A DNA stretch of 64,000 bases from Pseudomonas sp. GD03944 (GCF_029839275.1 NZ_JAOCAH010000021.1:1-64000), one strand, 5' to 3'. Positions 30,492 through 39,544 are shown, counted from the stretch's first letter. Made by a program: numbers and translations. The notes: generated from the letters alone by a model not told the origin.

Positions 30492-31187
30492 TTAGTCGTC
30501 GCTGGTGTGGACTTTGCGATGCAGGATCGCCTGGAACTCATCGGCAAAGGTGTAGTAGCGGGCGATGAGCATTTCACCGCGGGCCGAGAAGCGGTTGTAG
30601 GCGATAACGGCAGGAATCGCGGCGAACAGGCCGATCGCGGTGGCGATCAGGGCTTCGGCGATACCGGGGGCCACGGTGGCCAGGGTAGCCTGCTGGACCT
30701 GGGCCAGACCACGGAAGGAGTTCATGATCCCCCAGACGGTACCGAACAGGCCGATGTACGGGCTGGTGGAACCGACGGTGGCCAGAAATGGCAGGCTCTG
30801 CTCCAGCTTTTCTTCCTCGCGGGAGATCGCCACACGCATGGCACGCGCCACACCGTCCATCACTGCATCCGGGTCGACGCCCTGCTGCTGGCGCAGGCGG
30901 GAGAATTCCTTGAAGCCGGCACGGAAGATCTGCTCGAGCCCCGAATCCGGGTCCGGGTTGCTGCCGGCCTGACGGTACAGCTTGGACAGGTCGATGCCCG
31001 ACCAGAAGCGGTCTTCAAAGTTGTCCAGGGCGCGTTTGGCGGCCCGCAGCAGGGTGCCGCGCTGGAAGATCATGACCCACGAAGTGACCGAAGCGGCCAC
31101 CAGCGTCAACATCACCAGTTGCACCACCAGACTGGCGTTGCTGATCAGACTCCACATCGACATGTGGTCAACGGCGTTGGCTTCCAC
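30492..31187 (-). CDS. tolQ: TolQ, ExbB/MotA-like proton-channel subunit
   Basis: A 231-residue inner-membrane protein with three TM helices (about 14-36, 135-160 and 170-195). The family segment LATVGSTSPYIGLFGTVWGI is present. The GTG start at 31187 gives the normal Pseudomonas length and begins MEANAVDH. It lies 2 bases downstream of ybgC. Confidence 0.96.
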   Translation of the reverse strand: MEANAVDHMSMWSLISNASLVVQLVMLTLVAASVTSWVMIFQRGTLLRAAKRALDNFEDRFWSGIDLSKLYRQAGSNPDPDSGLEQIFRAGFKEFSRLRQQQGVDPDAVMDGVARAMRVAISREEEKLEQSLPFLATVGSTSPYIGLFGTVWGIMNSFRGLAQVQQATLATVAPGIAEALIATAIGLFAAIPAVIAYNRFSARGEMLIARYYTFADEFQAILHRKVHTSDD

Positions 31188-31189
31188 GC

Positions 31190-31642
31190 TTACTCTCCTG
31201 CTTTGGATGTACCCGCACCACCTTGCTCGACAAACGCTGCACGCAGCACCTGGGGCATGGCACGGGGTTTCAAATTGTCGGCGCCTACACAGGCCACCAG
31301 AAACTGCCCTTCACAGAGCAGCGCATCATCCGTAGCCCGCCTGACCTGTTGACGAAAGCGCAGGCTGGCACGGTTTAACTCGATCACTTCAGCACTCACC
31401 AGCAGTTCGTCGTCCAGACGGGCCGGCGCGTGGTAACGCGCCTCGCTCGAGTGCACGACGAACAACAGGCCCTCACCTGCCAGCGTCGACTGGGCGAAGC
31501 CCAGGTCGCGAAGCCGCTCGGTGCGAGCCCGTTCCATAAACTTGAGGTAGTTGACGTAGTAGACGATGCCACCGGCATCGGTATCTTCGTAATAAACACG
31601 ACACCGATGGGCGAACGGCTGAACTCCGTTTTGCGCGCGCAT
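31190..31642 (-). CDS. ybgC: Tol-Pal-associated acyl-CoA thioesterase YbgC
   Basis: A 150-residue hot-dog thioesterase, first gene of the tol-pal cluster. The catalytic Asp is in VYYEDTDAGGIVYYVNYLKF (about residues 16-35). It hydrolyses short acyl-CoA or acyl-ACP and is linked to phospholipid metabolism at the inner membrane. It follows ruvB after a 49-base gap. Confidence 0.94.
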   Translation of the reverse strand: MRAQNGVQPFAHRCRVYYEDTDAGGIVYYVNYLKFMERARTERLRDLGFAQSTLAGEGLLFVVHSSEARYHAPARLDDELLVSAEVIELNRASLRFRQQVRRATDDALLCEGQFLVACVGADNLKPRAMPQVLRAAFVEQGGAGTSKAGE

Positions 31643-31691
31643 ACTCTAGTGCTAGCTCCTGAACTTGCCAATTGGCTGCAGCAAGTATTTT

Positions 31692-32747
31692 TTATTGGTC
31701 ATCATCGTTGCCGAACAGGTCCGCCGTCGGCTTCTCACCCATGCGTTTCGGTACGTTCAGGCCGAAGTGCAGGTAGGCATGCCGGGTGACAACGCGCCCC
31801 CGCGGGGTGCGCATGATGTAGCCCTGCTGAATCAGGTAAGGCTCCAGTACATCCTCGATGGTGTGGCGCTCCTCGCTGATCGCCGCCGCCAGGCTGTCCA
31901 CGCCGACCGGACCGCCATCGAACTTCTCGATCATGGTCAGCAGCAGGCGCCGATCCTGGTGGTCGAACCCGTGTTCGTCGACATCCAGCAGGTTGAGGGC
32001 CTTATCGGCCACCTGCCGGCTGATCTCCCCGGAACCGCGCACCTCGGCAAAATCGCGCACGCGGCGCAGCAGGCGGTTGGCGATCCGCGGCGTGCCCCGC
32101 GCCCGACGCGCGATTTCGAACGCGCCCGAGCCTTCGATCGGCAAACCGAGAATACCCGCCGAACGGCTGACGATGGTTGCCAGATCGTCCGTGTTATAGA
32201 ACTCAAGACGCTGCACGATACCGAAGCGGTCACGCAGCGGGTTGGTCAGCATGCCGGCCCGGGTCGTCGCGCCCACCAGGGTGAACGGCGGCAGGTCCAG
32301 CTTGATCGAGCGGGCCGCCGGCCCTTCGCCGATCATGATGTCGAGCTGGAAATCCTCCATCGCCGGGTACAGCACTTCTTCGACGATGGGAGACAGGCGG
32401 TGGATCTCGTCGACGAACAGCACGTCGCCGGGCTCGAGGTTGGTCAGCAGCGCCGCCAGATCACCCGGGCGCTCTAGCACAGGCCCCGAGGTGCTCTTGA
32501 TCGACACCCCCATTTCCTGGGCGATGATGTTGGCCAGTGTGGTCTTGCCCAGCCCCGGGGGGCCGAAGATCAGGGTGTGATCGAGGGCTTCGGCGCGCCC
32601 CTTGGCCGCCTGGATGAACAGCTCCATCTGTTCACGGACACTCGGCTGGCCGATGTACTCGGCCAGCTTCAGGGGGCGAATGGCCCGGTCTACCTGCTCT
32701 TCGCGGTCACGGGTGCTGGCGGTAATCAAGCGGTCGGCTTCGATCAT
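31692..32747 (-). CDS. ruvB: Holliday junction branch migration helicase RuvB
   Basis: A 351-residue AAA+ motor. Walker A is FGPPGLGKTTLA (about residues 61-72), Walker B is LFVDEIHRL (about 110-118), sensor 1 is VGATTRAGML, and the arginine-finger segment lies near DRFG. The C-terminal winged helix contains YIMRTPRGRVVT. It forms hexamers on DNA with RuvA. Operon ruvC-ruvA-ruvB. Confidence 0.97.
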   Translation of the reverse strand: MIEADRLITASTRDREEQVDRAIRPLKLAEYIGQPSVREQMELFIQAAKGRAEALDHTLIFGPPGLGKTTLANIIAQEMGVSIKSTSGPVLERPGDLAALLTNLEPGDVLFVDEIHRLSPIVEEVLYPAMEDFQLDIMIGEGPAARSIKLDLPPFTLVGATTRAGMLTNPLRDRFGIVQRLEFYNTDDLATIVSRSAGILGLPIEGSGAFEIARRARGTPRIANRLLRRVRDFAEVRGSGEISRQVADKALNLLDVDEHGFDHQDRRLLLTMIEKFDGGPVGVDSLAAAISEERHTIEDVLEPYLIQQGYIMRTPRGRVVTRHAYLHFGLNVPKRMGEKPTADLFGNDDDQ

Positions 32748-32753
32748 CAGGTG

Positions 32754-33362
32754 TTACACCATCCCCTTGAGGGCACGACGAATCATATCTTCACTACTCA
32801 ATCCATCTTCCTTGACCGCAGAAACGGCTCGACTGGCCTCTTGAGGCTTGTATCCCAAGGAAATCAACGCACTAACCGCGTCATTCTCCGCGCTTGAGAC
32901 TCCGTTACCCCCCCGAGGTTCCACCACCAGGGTGGCCATGCCCGGCACGGACTCCCAGGCCTTGAAGCGGTCCTTGAGCTCGACCAGCAGGCGCTCGGCG
33001 GTTTTCTTGCCCACCCCGGGTATCTTCACCAGGGCGGCGGTGTCCTGGGCTTGCACGCAGCGCACCAGCTCATCGACCTCCAGCCCGGACATCAACGCCA
33101 GGGCCAGCTTGGGGCCCACGCCATTGAGGCGAATGAGCTCGCGGAACAGTTCACGCTCGCGCTTTTCATAAAAGCCGTACAGCAGATGAGCGTCTTCACG
33201 CACCACCAGATGAGTGTGCAGCGTCAGGGGCTCGCCCACTGCAGGCAAACGGTACAGGGTGGTCATGGGCACTTCCAGCTCATACCCCACACCATTCACA
33301 TCCAGAATCAAATGCGGCGGCTGCTTTTCCGCCAAGGTGCCGCGCAAACGTCCAATCACCAC
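32754..33362 (-). CDS. ruvA: Holliday junction DNA-binding protein RuvA
   Basis: A 202-residue protein. It has an N-terminal OB fold (MIGRLRGTL-like start, about 1-63), two helix-hairpin-helix motifs (LNGVGPKLALAL and IPGVGKKTAERLLVEL, about 75-125), and a C-terminal RuvB-binding domain (about 155-200) ending SSEDMIRRALKGMV. It is 6 bases before ruvB. Confidence 0.97.
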   Translation of the reverse strand: MVIGRLRGTLAEKQPPHLILDVNGVGYELEVPMTTLYRLPAVGEPLTLHTHLVVREDAHLLYGFYEKRERELFRELIRLNGVGPKLALALMSGLEVDELVRCVQAQDTAALVKIPGVGKKTAERLLVELKDRFKAWESVPGMATLVVEPRGGNGVSSAENDAVSALISLGYKPQEASRAVSAVKEDGLSSEDMIRRALKGMV

Positions 33363-33380
33363 TGCATTCCTTGAGTCACG

Positions 33381-33905
33381 TTATAAACGAAGGCGACCGC
33401 CGCGTCGTTTCGCAGCGGCCAGGCCATGGGGAACAAGACTTTGCCGATGATGGGCATGGCACAGGGCGATGGCCAGGGCATCCGAGGCGTCGATCTGCGG
33501 CTTCTGCACCAGCTTGAGCAGGTGCATGACCATCATCTGCACCTGCTCCTTGTCGGCACCGCCCGTCCCGGCAATCGCCTGCTTGACCTGGGTCGCGGTG
33601 TATTCGCTGATGTCCAGGCCGGCTTCGACGCCCGCCACGATGGCAGCGCCCCGTGCCTGCCCCAGCTTCAGCGCCGAATCGGCGTTGCGCGCCATGAACA
33701 CCTGCTCGATGCCCATGGTGACCGGGCCGTATGTGGCGATCACCTCCCGCACACCGCGGAACACGATCTGCAGCCGCTCCGGCAATGGCCCGTTTCCGGT
33801 ACGGATGCAGCCCGACGCCACGTATTCGCAAGTGCGCCCCGTGTCCCGCACCACGCCGTAGCCGGTGATGCGCGAGCCGGGGTCGATTCCAAGAATCAGC
33901 GTCAT
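33381..33905 (-). CDS. ruvC: Holliday junction resolvase RuvC
   Basis: A 174-residue RNase H-like nuclease that cuts four-way junctions. The first catalytic Asp is in MTLILGIDPGSRITGYG (residue 7), the Glu in GIEQVFMARN (about 67), and the distal acidic pair is in DASDALAIALCHAH (about 139-142). The start at 33905 is family-typical; upstream in-frame codons are not conserved. Confidence 0.97.
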   Translation of the reverse strand: MTLILGIDPGSRITGYGVVRDTGRTCEYVASGCIRTGNGPLPERLQIVFRGVREVIATYGPVTMGIEQVFMARNADSALKLGQARGAAIVAGVEAGLDISEYTATQVKQAIAGTGGADKEQVQMMVMHLLKLVQKPQIDASDALAIALCHAHHRQSLVPHGLAAAKRRGGRLRL

Positions 33906-34012
33906 GCCTTGCCATCCACGTGCAAAACCGGAGGACACCGGCTCGACACTGTCTATTTATCCAGCCGCGAGTATAGGGGGCCGGCAGGATGCCGTCACCA
34001 CCGGACGGCCAT

Positions 34013-34058
34013 TAAAAAGCCGGAAGTCTCAGGGCGCGAGCCCGGAATACTTCCGGCT
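34013..34058 (-). terminator. Terminator after yebC
   Basis: AGCCGGAAGT pairs with ACTTCCGGCT around a structured 21-base loop. On the minus strand TTTTTAAT follows. It separates yebC from ruvC. Confidence 0.75.
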
Positions 34059-34077
34059 GGAGGGTACCGCTCAGGAG

Positions 34078-34827
34078 TCAGCCAAGCTGCTCCATGATCT
34101 CGTCGGCGACCTCGGCGTTGTGGTAGACGTTCTGCACGTCATCCAGGTCTTCGAGCATGTCGATCAGCTTGAAGACCTTCTGCGCGGTTTCCAGGTCGGC
34201 GATCGGTGCGCTGATCGAAGGGATCATGGCGATTTCCGCCTCTTCCGCCTTGAACCCCGCCGCGTTCAGCGCCTCGTTGACCGCATGGAACTCGGTGAAG
34301 CTGGTGGATACCAGGGCGGAGCCATCGTCGCCCATTTCCACGTCATCGGCGCCGGCTTCCAGCCCCGCTTCCATCAGCGCGTCTTCGTCGACGCCCGGCC
34401 CGAAGCTGATCTGCCCCTTGCGCTCGAACATGTAGGCCACCGAACCGTCGGTACCCAGGTTACCGCCGCATTTGGAAAAGGCATGACGCACTTCGGCCGC
34501 CGTGCGGTTGCGGTTGTCGGTCATCACTTCGACGATGATGGCCACGCCGCTCGGCGCGTAGCCTTCGTAGCTGAACTCGACGACGTTGTCGGCTTCGTTG
34601 TTGCCGGCGCCACGGGCGATGGCACGGTCGATCACGTCGCGGGACATGTTGTTGGTCAGCGCCTTGTCCACCGCCAGGCGCAGACGCGGGTTGTCCGCCG
34701 GGATCGGGCCGCCGTGCTTGGCAGCCACGGTCAGCTCACGGATGAGCTTGGTGAAGATCTTGCCGCGCTTGGCGTCCTGACGCCCCTTGCGGTGCTTGAT
34801 GTTGGCCCATTTGGAATGACCGGCCAT
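34078..34827 (-). CDS. yebC: YebC/PmpR-family transcriptional regulator
   Basis: A 249-residue protein, start MAGHSKWANIKHRKG and three-domain YebC fold (GPGVDEDALMEAGLEAGADD marks domain 3). In P. aeruginosa this orthologue (PmpR, PA0964) represses pqsR and so affects quinolone signalling. Family members also act on translation of polyproline stretches. It sits upstream of ruvC as in most proteobacteria. Confidence 0.95.
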   Translation of the reverse strand: MAGHSKWANIKHRKGRQDAKRGKIFTKLIRELTVAAKHGGPIPADNPRLRLAVDKALTNNMSRDVIDRAIARGAGNNEADNVVEFSYEGYAPSGVAIIVEVMTDNRNRTAAEVRHAFSKCGGNLGTDGSVAYMFERKGQISFGPGVDEDALMEAGLEAGADDVEMGDDGSALVSTSFTEFHAVNEALNAAGFKAEEAEIAMIPSISAPIADLETAQKVFKLIDMLEDLDDVQNVYHNAEVADEIMEQLG

Positions 34828-34861
34828 ATTCCACTCCAGATTTTTCAGGTTTCACAATGAA

Positions 34862-34884
34862 CAAGCCCAGGTTTCCCTGGGCTC
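34862..34884 (-). terminator. Weak hairpin after aspS
   Basis: AGCCCAGG pairs with CCTGGGCT around a 4-base loop. On the minus strand TGTTCAT follows, which is a poor T-run. It may only attenuate read-through into yebC. Confidence 0.45.
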
Positions 34885-34901
34885 GCACGACCGCGTGGCG
34901 T

Positions 34902-36677
34902 TTACTCAGCCTTCGGCTGCTCGCGCAGGCGAATGTGCAGCTCACGCAGCGACTTGCCATCCACCACACCCGGCGCCTGGGTCATGACACAGGCTGCGCT
35001 CTGGGTTTTCGGGAAGGCGATGACTTCGCGGATCGAGCTGGCGCCGGTCATCAGCATCACCAGACGGTCGAGGCCGAAGGCCAGGCCACCATGGGGCGGC
35101 GCGCCGTACTTCAGGGCGTCGAGGAGGAAGCCGAACTTCTCCTGCTGCTCGTCTTCGCTGATGCCCAACACGCGGAACACGGTCTGCTGCATGGCCTTGT
35201 CGTGGATACGGATCGAACCGCCACCCAGTTCGGTGCCATTGAGCACCAGGTCATAGGCACGGGACAGGGCCGCGGCCGGGTTGGCCTCCAGCTCTGCCGG
35301 CGAGCACTTCGGCGAGGTGAACGGGTGGTGCATGGCGGTCAGGCTGCCGTCATCGTTCTCTTCGAACATCGGGAAGTCGACGACCCACAGCGGCGCCCAC
35401 TCGGCGGTCAGCAGATTCAGGTCATGGCCGAGCTTGATGCGCAGCGCACCCAGGGCATCGTTGACCACCTTGGCACGGTCGGCACCGAAGAACACGATGT
35501 CACCGTCGACGGCGCCAACGCGGTCGAGGATGGTGTTGAGGTTCGGCTCGGCGATGTTCTTGACGATCGGCGACTGCAGGCCTTCGACGCCCTTGGCGCG
35601 CTCGTTGACCTTGATGTAGGCCAGGCCCTTGGCGCCGTAGTTGCCGACGAACTTGGTGTAGTCGTCGATCTGCTTGCGCGGCATGCTCGCACCGCCCGGT
35701 ACGCGCAGCGCGGCAACGCGGCCTTTCGGGTCGTTGGCCGGGCCGGAGAAGACCTTGAAGTCGACGTCCTTGAGTTGATCGGCAACGTCCACCAGCTCCA
35801 TCGGGATACGCAGGTCCGGCTTGTCGGAACCGAAGCGACGCATGGCGTCAGCCAGGGTCATGTGCGGCAGCTCGGCGAATTCGACGCCCAGCACTTCCTT
35901 GAACAGGTTGCGGATCATGGTCTCGGTGAGGTGCATGATGTCCGCTTCGTCGAGGAAGCTGGTCTCGATGTCGATCTGGGTGAATTCCGGCTGGCGGTCG
36001 GCACGCAGGTCTTCGTCGCGGAAGCACTTGGCGATCTGGTAGTAACGGTCGAAGCCAGCCACCATCAGCAGTTGTTTGAACAGCTGCGGCGACTGCGGCA
36101 GGGCGAAGAAGCTGCCGGGGTGGGTGCGGCTCGGCACCAGGTAGTCGCGGGCACCTTCCGGGGTGGCGCGGGTCAGGATCGGCGTCTCGACGTCGAGGAA
36201 GCCGTTTTCATCCAGGTAGCGGCGGATGCTGCTGGTGATGCGCGAACGCAGCTTGAGCTTCTCGGCCATTTCCGGACGGCGCAGGTCGATGAACCGGTAG
36301 CGCAGGCGGGTTTCTTCACCGACGTCGGTGTATTCGTTGAGCGGGAACGGCGGGGTTTCGGCTTCGTTCAGGACTTCCAGCTCGTAGCCCAGCACTTCGA
36401 TGGCACCGGATGCCATGTTCGCGTTTACCGCACCGGCCGGACGCAGGCGTACCTTGCCGGTGATCTTGACCACGTACTCGCTGCGCACGCGGTCGGCCTT
36501 GGCGAAGGTCTCGGCGCGATCCGGATCGAACACCACCTGGGCCAGGCCTTCACGGTCGCGAATGTCGAGGAAGATCACGCCACCGTGGTCACGACGACGG
36601 TGAACCCATCCGCAGAGGGTGATTTCCTGGCCGTCCAGGCTTTCGTTCAACTGGCCGCAATAGTGGCTGCGCATCAT
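34902..36677 (-). CDS. aspS: Aspartyl-tRNA synthetase
   Basis: A 591-residue class II synthetase. The OB-fold anticodon domain (about 15-105) contains LCGWVHRRRDHGGVIFLDIR. Motif 2 is in CFRDEDLRADRQPEFTQID, the GAD insertion runs about 290-420, and motif 3 is GLAFGLDRLVMLM near the C-terminus. I chose the first of two tandem ATGs (MMRSHYCGQ), which gives the P. aeruginosa length. The P. aeruginosa enzyme is non-discriminating (charges tRNA-Asp and tRNA-Asn); I expect the same here. Confidence 0.97.
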   Translation of the reverse strand: MMRSHYCGQLNESLDGQEITLCGWVHRRRDHGGVIFLDIRDREGLAQVVFDPDRAETFAKADRVRSEYVVKITGKVRLRPAGAVNANMASGAIEVLGYELEVLNEAETPPFPLNEYTDVGEETRLRYRFIDLRRPEMAEKLKLRSRITSSIRRYLDENGFLDVETPILTRATPEGARDYLVPSRTHPGSFFALPQSPQLFKQLLMVAGFDRYYQIAKCFRDEDLRADRQPEFTQIDIETSFLDEADIMHLTETMIRNLFKEVLGVEFAELPHMTLADAMRRFGSDKPDLRIPMELVDVADQLKDVDFKVFSGPANDPKGRVAALRVPGGASMPRKQIDDYTKFVGNYGAKGLAYIKVNERAKGVEGLQSPIVKNIAEPNLNTILDRVGAVDGDIVFFGADRAKVVNDALGALRIKLGHDLNLLTAEWAPLWVVDFPMFEENDDGSLTAMHHPFTSPKCSPAELEANPAAALSRAYDLVLNGTELGGGSIRIHDKAMQQTVFRVLGISEDEQQEKFGFLLDALKYGAPPHGGLAFGLDRLVMLMTGASSIREVIAFPKTQSAACVMTQAPGVVDGKSLRELHIRLREQPKAE

Positions 36678-37088
36678 GGTGGTAATCGCTTCTCTCGAGT
36701 CTTGAATACGGTGGGTCGCCCAGGTGGCGACACGCTTGGCCGGCTGCATGCAGGCGGTGTTTCCGGCATTTCTGCCACGCCGCAGGGCCGCAACGGCAGG
36801 CGGCGCCTCGATAGGAGACAGCCCGCGCGCCACAGCAAAGCGACGGATTATATATGGTTAAGACGCGACGTGCAGCCGCCACCCTGCGTGCATTTCCCGC
36901 GGACCGAGACCGACTCGACGGTCCGGTGCCATCCCCATGCGCCATGACCACAACTGAACTTGCAGTCATGGATAGTCTCTATAAATCGCCTTCATTGATA
37001 TAAGGCAGAGCCGGCGGCGACAGCGCCTGTGTTAGGCTCTGCCCATCACGGGCCGCCAACGCCCGAACCACCTGAGAGGAGAAATGGT
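36678..37088. other. Divergent promoter region between aspS and the Dps-like gene
   Basis: No gene seen. It contains AT-rich promoter-like stretches near 36845-36860 (ATTATATATGG, aspS side) and 36970-37005 (ATAGTCTCTATAAATC and TTGATATAAGG, dps side). Confidence 0.5.
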
Positions 37089-37559
37089 ATGGAAATCAAC
37101 ATCGGTATTGCCGAACAGGATCGCGCCGCCATCGCCGAGGGCCTGTCCCGCCTGCTCGCCGATACCTACACCCTCTACCTGAAAACCCACAACTTCCACT
37201 GGAACGTCACCGGGCCGATGTTTAACACCCTGCACCTGATGTTCGAGGGGCAGTACAACGAACTCGCCCTGGCCGTCGACCAGATTGCCGAGCGCATCCG
37301 CGCCCTGGGCTTCCCGGCACCTGGCACCTACGCCGCCTACGCACGCCTGTCCTCCATCAAGGAAGAAGAAGGCGTTCCGGCCGCTGCCGAGATGATCAAG
37401 CAGCTGGTCCAGGGCCAGGAAGCCGTTGCCCGCACCGCCCGCAGCATCTTCCCGCTGCTGGACAAAGTGAGCGACGAGCCCACCGCCGACCTGCTGACCC
37501 AGCGCATGCAGGTGCACGAGAAGACCGCCTGGATGCTGCGCAGCCTGCTCGATGCCTGA
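37089..37559 (+). CDS. dps: Dps/ferritin-like DNA-binding stress protein
   Basis: A 156-residue dodecamer-forming mini-ferritin. The ferroxidase ligands lie in KTHNFHWNVTGPMFNTLHLM and EGQYNELALAVDQIAERIRA. It oxidises Fe(II) with peroxide and may protect DNA. I chose the ATG at 37089, preceded by GAGAGGAGAAAT; an upstream open extension is non-homologous. It corresponds to PA0962 next to aspS. The N-terminus lacks the Lys-rich tail of E. coli Dps, so DNA binding is uncertain. Confidence 0.9.
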   Translation: MEINIGIAEQDRAAIAEGLSRLLADTYTLYLKTHNFHWNVTGPMFNTLHLMFEGQYNELALAVDQIAERIRALGFPAPGTYAAYARLSSIKEEEGVPAAAEMIKQLVQGQEAVARTARSIFPLLDKVSDEPTADLLTQRMQVHEKTAWMLRSLLDA

Positions 37560-37574
37560 TTCTGCCAGCGCGTA

Positions 37575-37603
37575 AAAAAGGCCCGATTCGTTCGGGCCTT
37601 TTG
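37575..37603 (+). terminator. Terminator after the Dps-like gene
   Basis: AAAAGGCCCGA pairs with TCGGGCCTTTT around a 5-base loop, followed by GC. It separates dps from the diguanylate cyclase gene. Confidence 0.85.
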
Positions 37604-37667
37604 CTGGGCGGCCCACAGGGCCGTGTTCTATGCTTTGCCCATTCGCAACCCGCCGCCGTGACCCCGC

Positions 37668-38735
37668 ATGAGCCAACCACCCAAAGCGCCAAGCATTCTG
37701 GAACTGTATCCCGAGGAAACCCGCGAAGCGGCTGCCCTCCTCAAGCAGGCGGTTCCGCTGATGATGCGTCACGACATCCCGCCGAACCCGGTGCATTACG
37801 CGCTCTGGTACACCTACAGCAAGGGCCAGGACGCCGAATTGAACCGGCGCATGGACAAGACCGTCAGCGACTTCGATGGTGTTCCGCCGGAAACGGCGGC
37901 CAAGCTGTTCCGCGAACACGTCATCCGCGGCGAACTGGACGAAGCCCGGGCCGGCCAGGAACAGGTCATCGACCTGGTCGATGACATCGAAACGGACGTC
38001 TCGCGCAGCGTCATCGGCAGCCGCAACTTCCAGGCGAGCCTGGAACAGGGCTTGGCCGCCCTGCAAGAGCCGATCATCGATGACCTGCCGAGCGTGCTCA
38101 ACGACCTGCAACACAGCACCCAGCTCATGCAGGACCAGCAGGAAAAATTCCTGTACCGCCTGCGCGCTGCCCAGAGCGAAATCCAGCACCTGCGCAGCCA
38201 GCTCGAACGGGCACACATGGCCGCCACGGTCGACAGCCTGACCCAGGTGTTCAACCGCCACGCCTTCACGCGCCTGCTCGAACAGACCCTGAGTGCCGAT
38301 CACAACGGCGTCGCCCTGATCATGCTGGACATTGATCACTTCAAGCAGTTCAACGACCAGTACGGCCACCCACTGGGTGATCGCGTGCTGCAGCACGTCG
38401 GCCAACTGCTGCGCGACCTCCTGCCCTCCCGCGCCATCGCGGCGCGCTACGGCGGTGAAGAGTTCTGCGTGATCCTGCGCGAGTGCTTTGACAGTGCCAA
38501 CGCCCACGCCATCGCCGAACAGATACGCACGAAGATCCAGTCGCTGCGCATTCGCGCCCGCCGAACCGACCAGGTGCTGGACAGCATCAGCGCCTCCCTG
38601 GGATTCGCCATGGCCGAGGCCGGCGACACCCTGGAAAGCCTGCTGACCCGCGCCGACGACGCGCTTTATGAGGCCAAGCGCAACGGCCGCAACCAGGTGC
38701 ACCCGGCCGTCACCACCGAAGCGCTCAGCGCCTGA
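37668..38735 (+). CDS. Diguanylate cyclase (GGDEF), cytoplasmic, no I-site
   Basis: A 355-residue protein with no TM segment. The N-terminal ~180 residues are helical (PLMMRHDIPPNPVHYALWYT is shared by a group of Pseudomonas cyclases), with a coiled-coil stalk about 155-185 before the GGDEF domain (about 186-345). The active site is RYGGEEF; metal ligand Asp is in ALIMLDIDHFKQFND. At the position of the inhibitory RxxD site (nine residues before GGEEF) the sequence is PSRA, so product inhibition there is unlikely. It should make c-di-GMP from GTP. It lies between the dps and cold-shock genes, which are adjacent in PAO1 as I recall. Confidence 0.92.
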   Translation: MSQPPKAPSILELYPEETREAAALLKQAVPLMMRHDIPPNPVHYALWYTYSKGQDAELNRRMDKTVSDFDGVPPETAAKLFREHVIRGELDEARAGQEQVIDLVDDIETDVSRSVIGSRNFQASLEQGLAALQEPIIDDLPSVLNDLQHSTQLMQDQQEKFLYRLRAAQSEIQHLRSQLERAHMAATVDSLTQVFNRHAFTRLLEQTLSADHNGVALIMLDIDHFKQFNDQYGHPLGDRVLQHVGQLLRDLLPSRAIAARYGGEEFCVILRECFDSANAHAIAEQIRTKIQSLRIRARRTDQVLDSISASLGFAMAEAGDTLESLLTRADDALYEAKRNGRNQVHPAVTTEALSA

Positions 38736-38888
38736 TTTGAGTACCCCCACTCTTTACGGTTAAATACGCCCCGTGCCCAGCCTTCACGCTCGGGCATAGG
38801 CGGCCTCTGCACGCATCACCAATGCCCTTCATCCTGGCAACGCATGTGCGGCCGCTCTTCCTGGCTAAATCAAGTGAGTTCATTGCAT

Positions 38889-39491
38889 ATGTTGAAAATC
38901 GTCCACCTGCTGACAGGCCTGGCAGCGCTATTGCTGTCTTTCGTGCCAAGCCTGCAATCAGCTGCTCCATCGTTCCTGCAACACCCCGATGCCCTGTGCC
39001 TCGCCCTGTTCGGGTTGCTCAACCTGATCCTCGCTCCGCAGCTGCCGATCTGGCATGCCGCATTGCGCCACCAACTGCAGAATCTGGTATCCGCCCTGCT
39101 GGTACTGGCCACCCTGCTGCAAGCCCTGATCCTGCTGGCGCCGCTGCCACTGATCGGTAGCCTGCCAGCCCTGCTGTTCAGCCTGCTGGCGGTCTTCGTG
39201 GCCGTGCTGCTGCACCTGGGAACCAACCTGCGCCTGCAATCCCGGCGCTCGGCACCCAGTGTCAGCACCACCGACCGCGAAACCGGCACGGTCAAGTGGT
39301 TCAATACCTCCAAGGGCTTCGGCTTCATCTCCCGCGACTCCGGCGACGACATCTTCGTGCACTTCCGGGCCATTCGCGGTGAAGGTCATCGCGTACTGGT
39401 AGAAGGTCAGCGCGTCGAGTTCTCGGTCATGCAACGCGACAAGGGCCTGCAGGCAGAGGACGTGATTGCCGCCCTCCCCGCCCGCCGCTAA
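38889..39491 (+). CDS. Membrane-anchored cold-shock-domain protein
   Basis: A 200-residue protein with four hydrophobic helices (about 5-25, 35-55, 65-88 and 90-112) followed by a C-terminal cold-shock domain (about 130-196). RNP1 is KGFGFIS and RNP2 is DIFVHFRAI, both typical of Csp RNA/DNA-binding folds; TGTVKWFN begins the fold. The fusion should place an RNA-binding domain at the cytoplasmic face of the inner membrane. The start at 38889 has a weak Shine-Dalgarno. The P. aeruginosa equivalent is PA0961, annotated only as a probable cold-shock protein. Confidence 0.88.
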   Translation: MLKIVHLLTGLAALLLSFVPSLQSAAPSFLQHPDALCLALFGLLNLILAPQLPIWHAALRHQLQNLVSALLVLATLLQALILLAPLPLIGSLPALLFSLLAVFVAVLLHLGTNLRLQSRRSAPSVSTTDRETGTVKWFNTSKGFGFISRDSGDDIFVHFRAIRGEGHRVLVEGQRVEFSVMQRDKGLQAEDVIAALPARR

Positions 39492-39504
39492 GCGAGCGCC
39501 CATG

Positions 39505-39532
39505 AAAAAGCCCGCCTGGTGCGGGCTTTTTC
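39505..39532. terminator. Bidirectional terminator between cold-shock and slyX genes
   Basis: AAAAAGCCCGC pairs with GCGGGCTTTTT around a 5-base loop. Convergent genes on both sides use it. Confidence 0.9.
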
Positions 39533-39544
39533 ATGCCTGTCTGT

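Noticed and set aside
34857..36947. 696-codon open frame antisense to aspS
   Set aside because: AspRS is certain on the other strand. The antisense frame is a composition artefact.
36965..36990. OxyR site upstream of the Dps-like gene
   Set aside because: ATAG and CTAT are present but only 3 bases apart, whereas the OxyR half-site pattern needs 7. It is probably just a promoter-region dyad.
37032..38750. 572-codon open frame antisense to dps and the diguanylate cyclase gene
   Set aside because: Both sense genes are well supported, and the antisense product resembles no protein.
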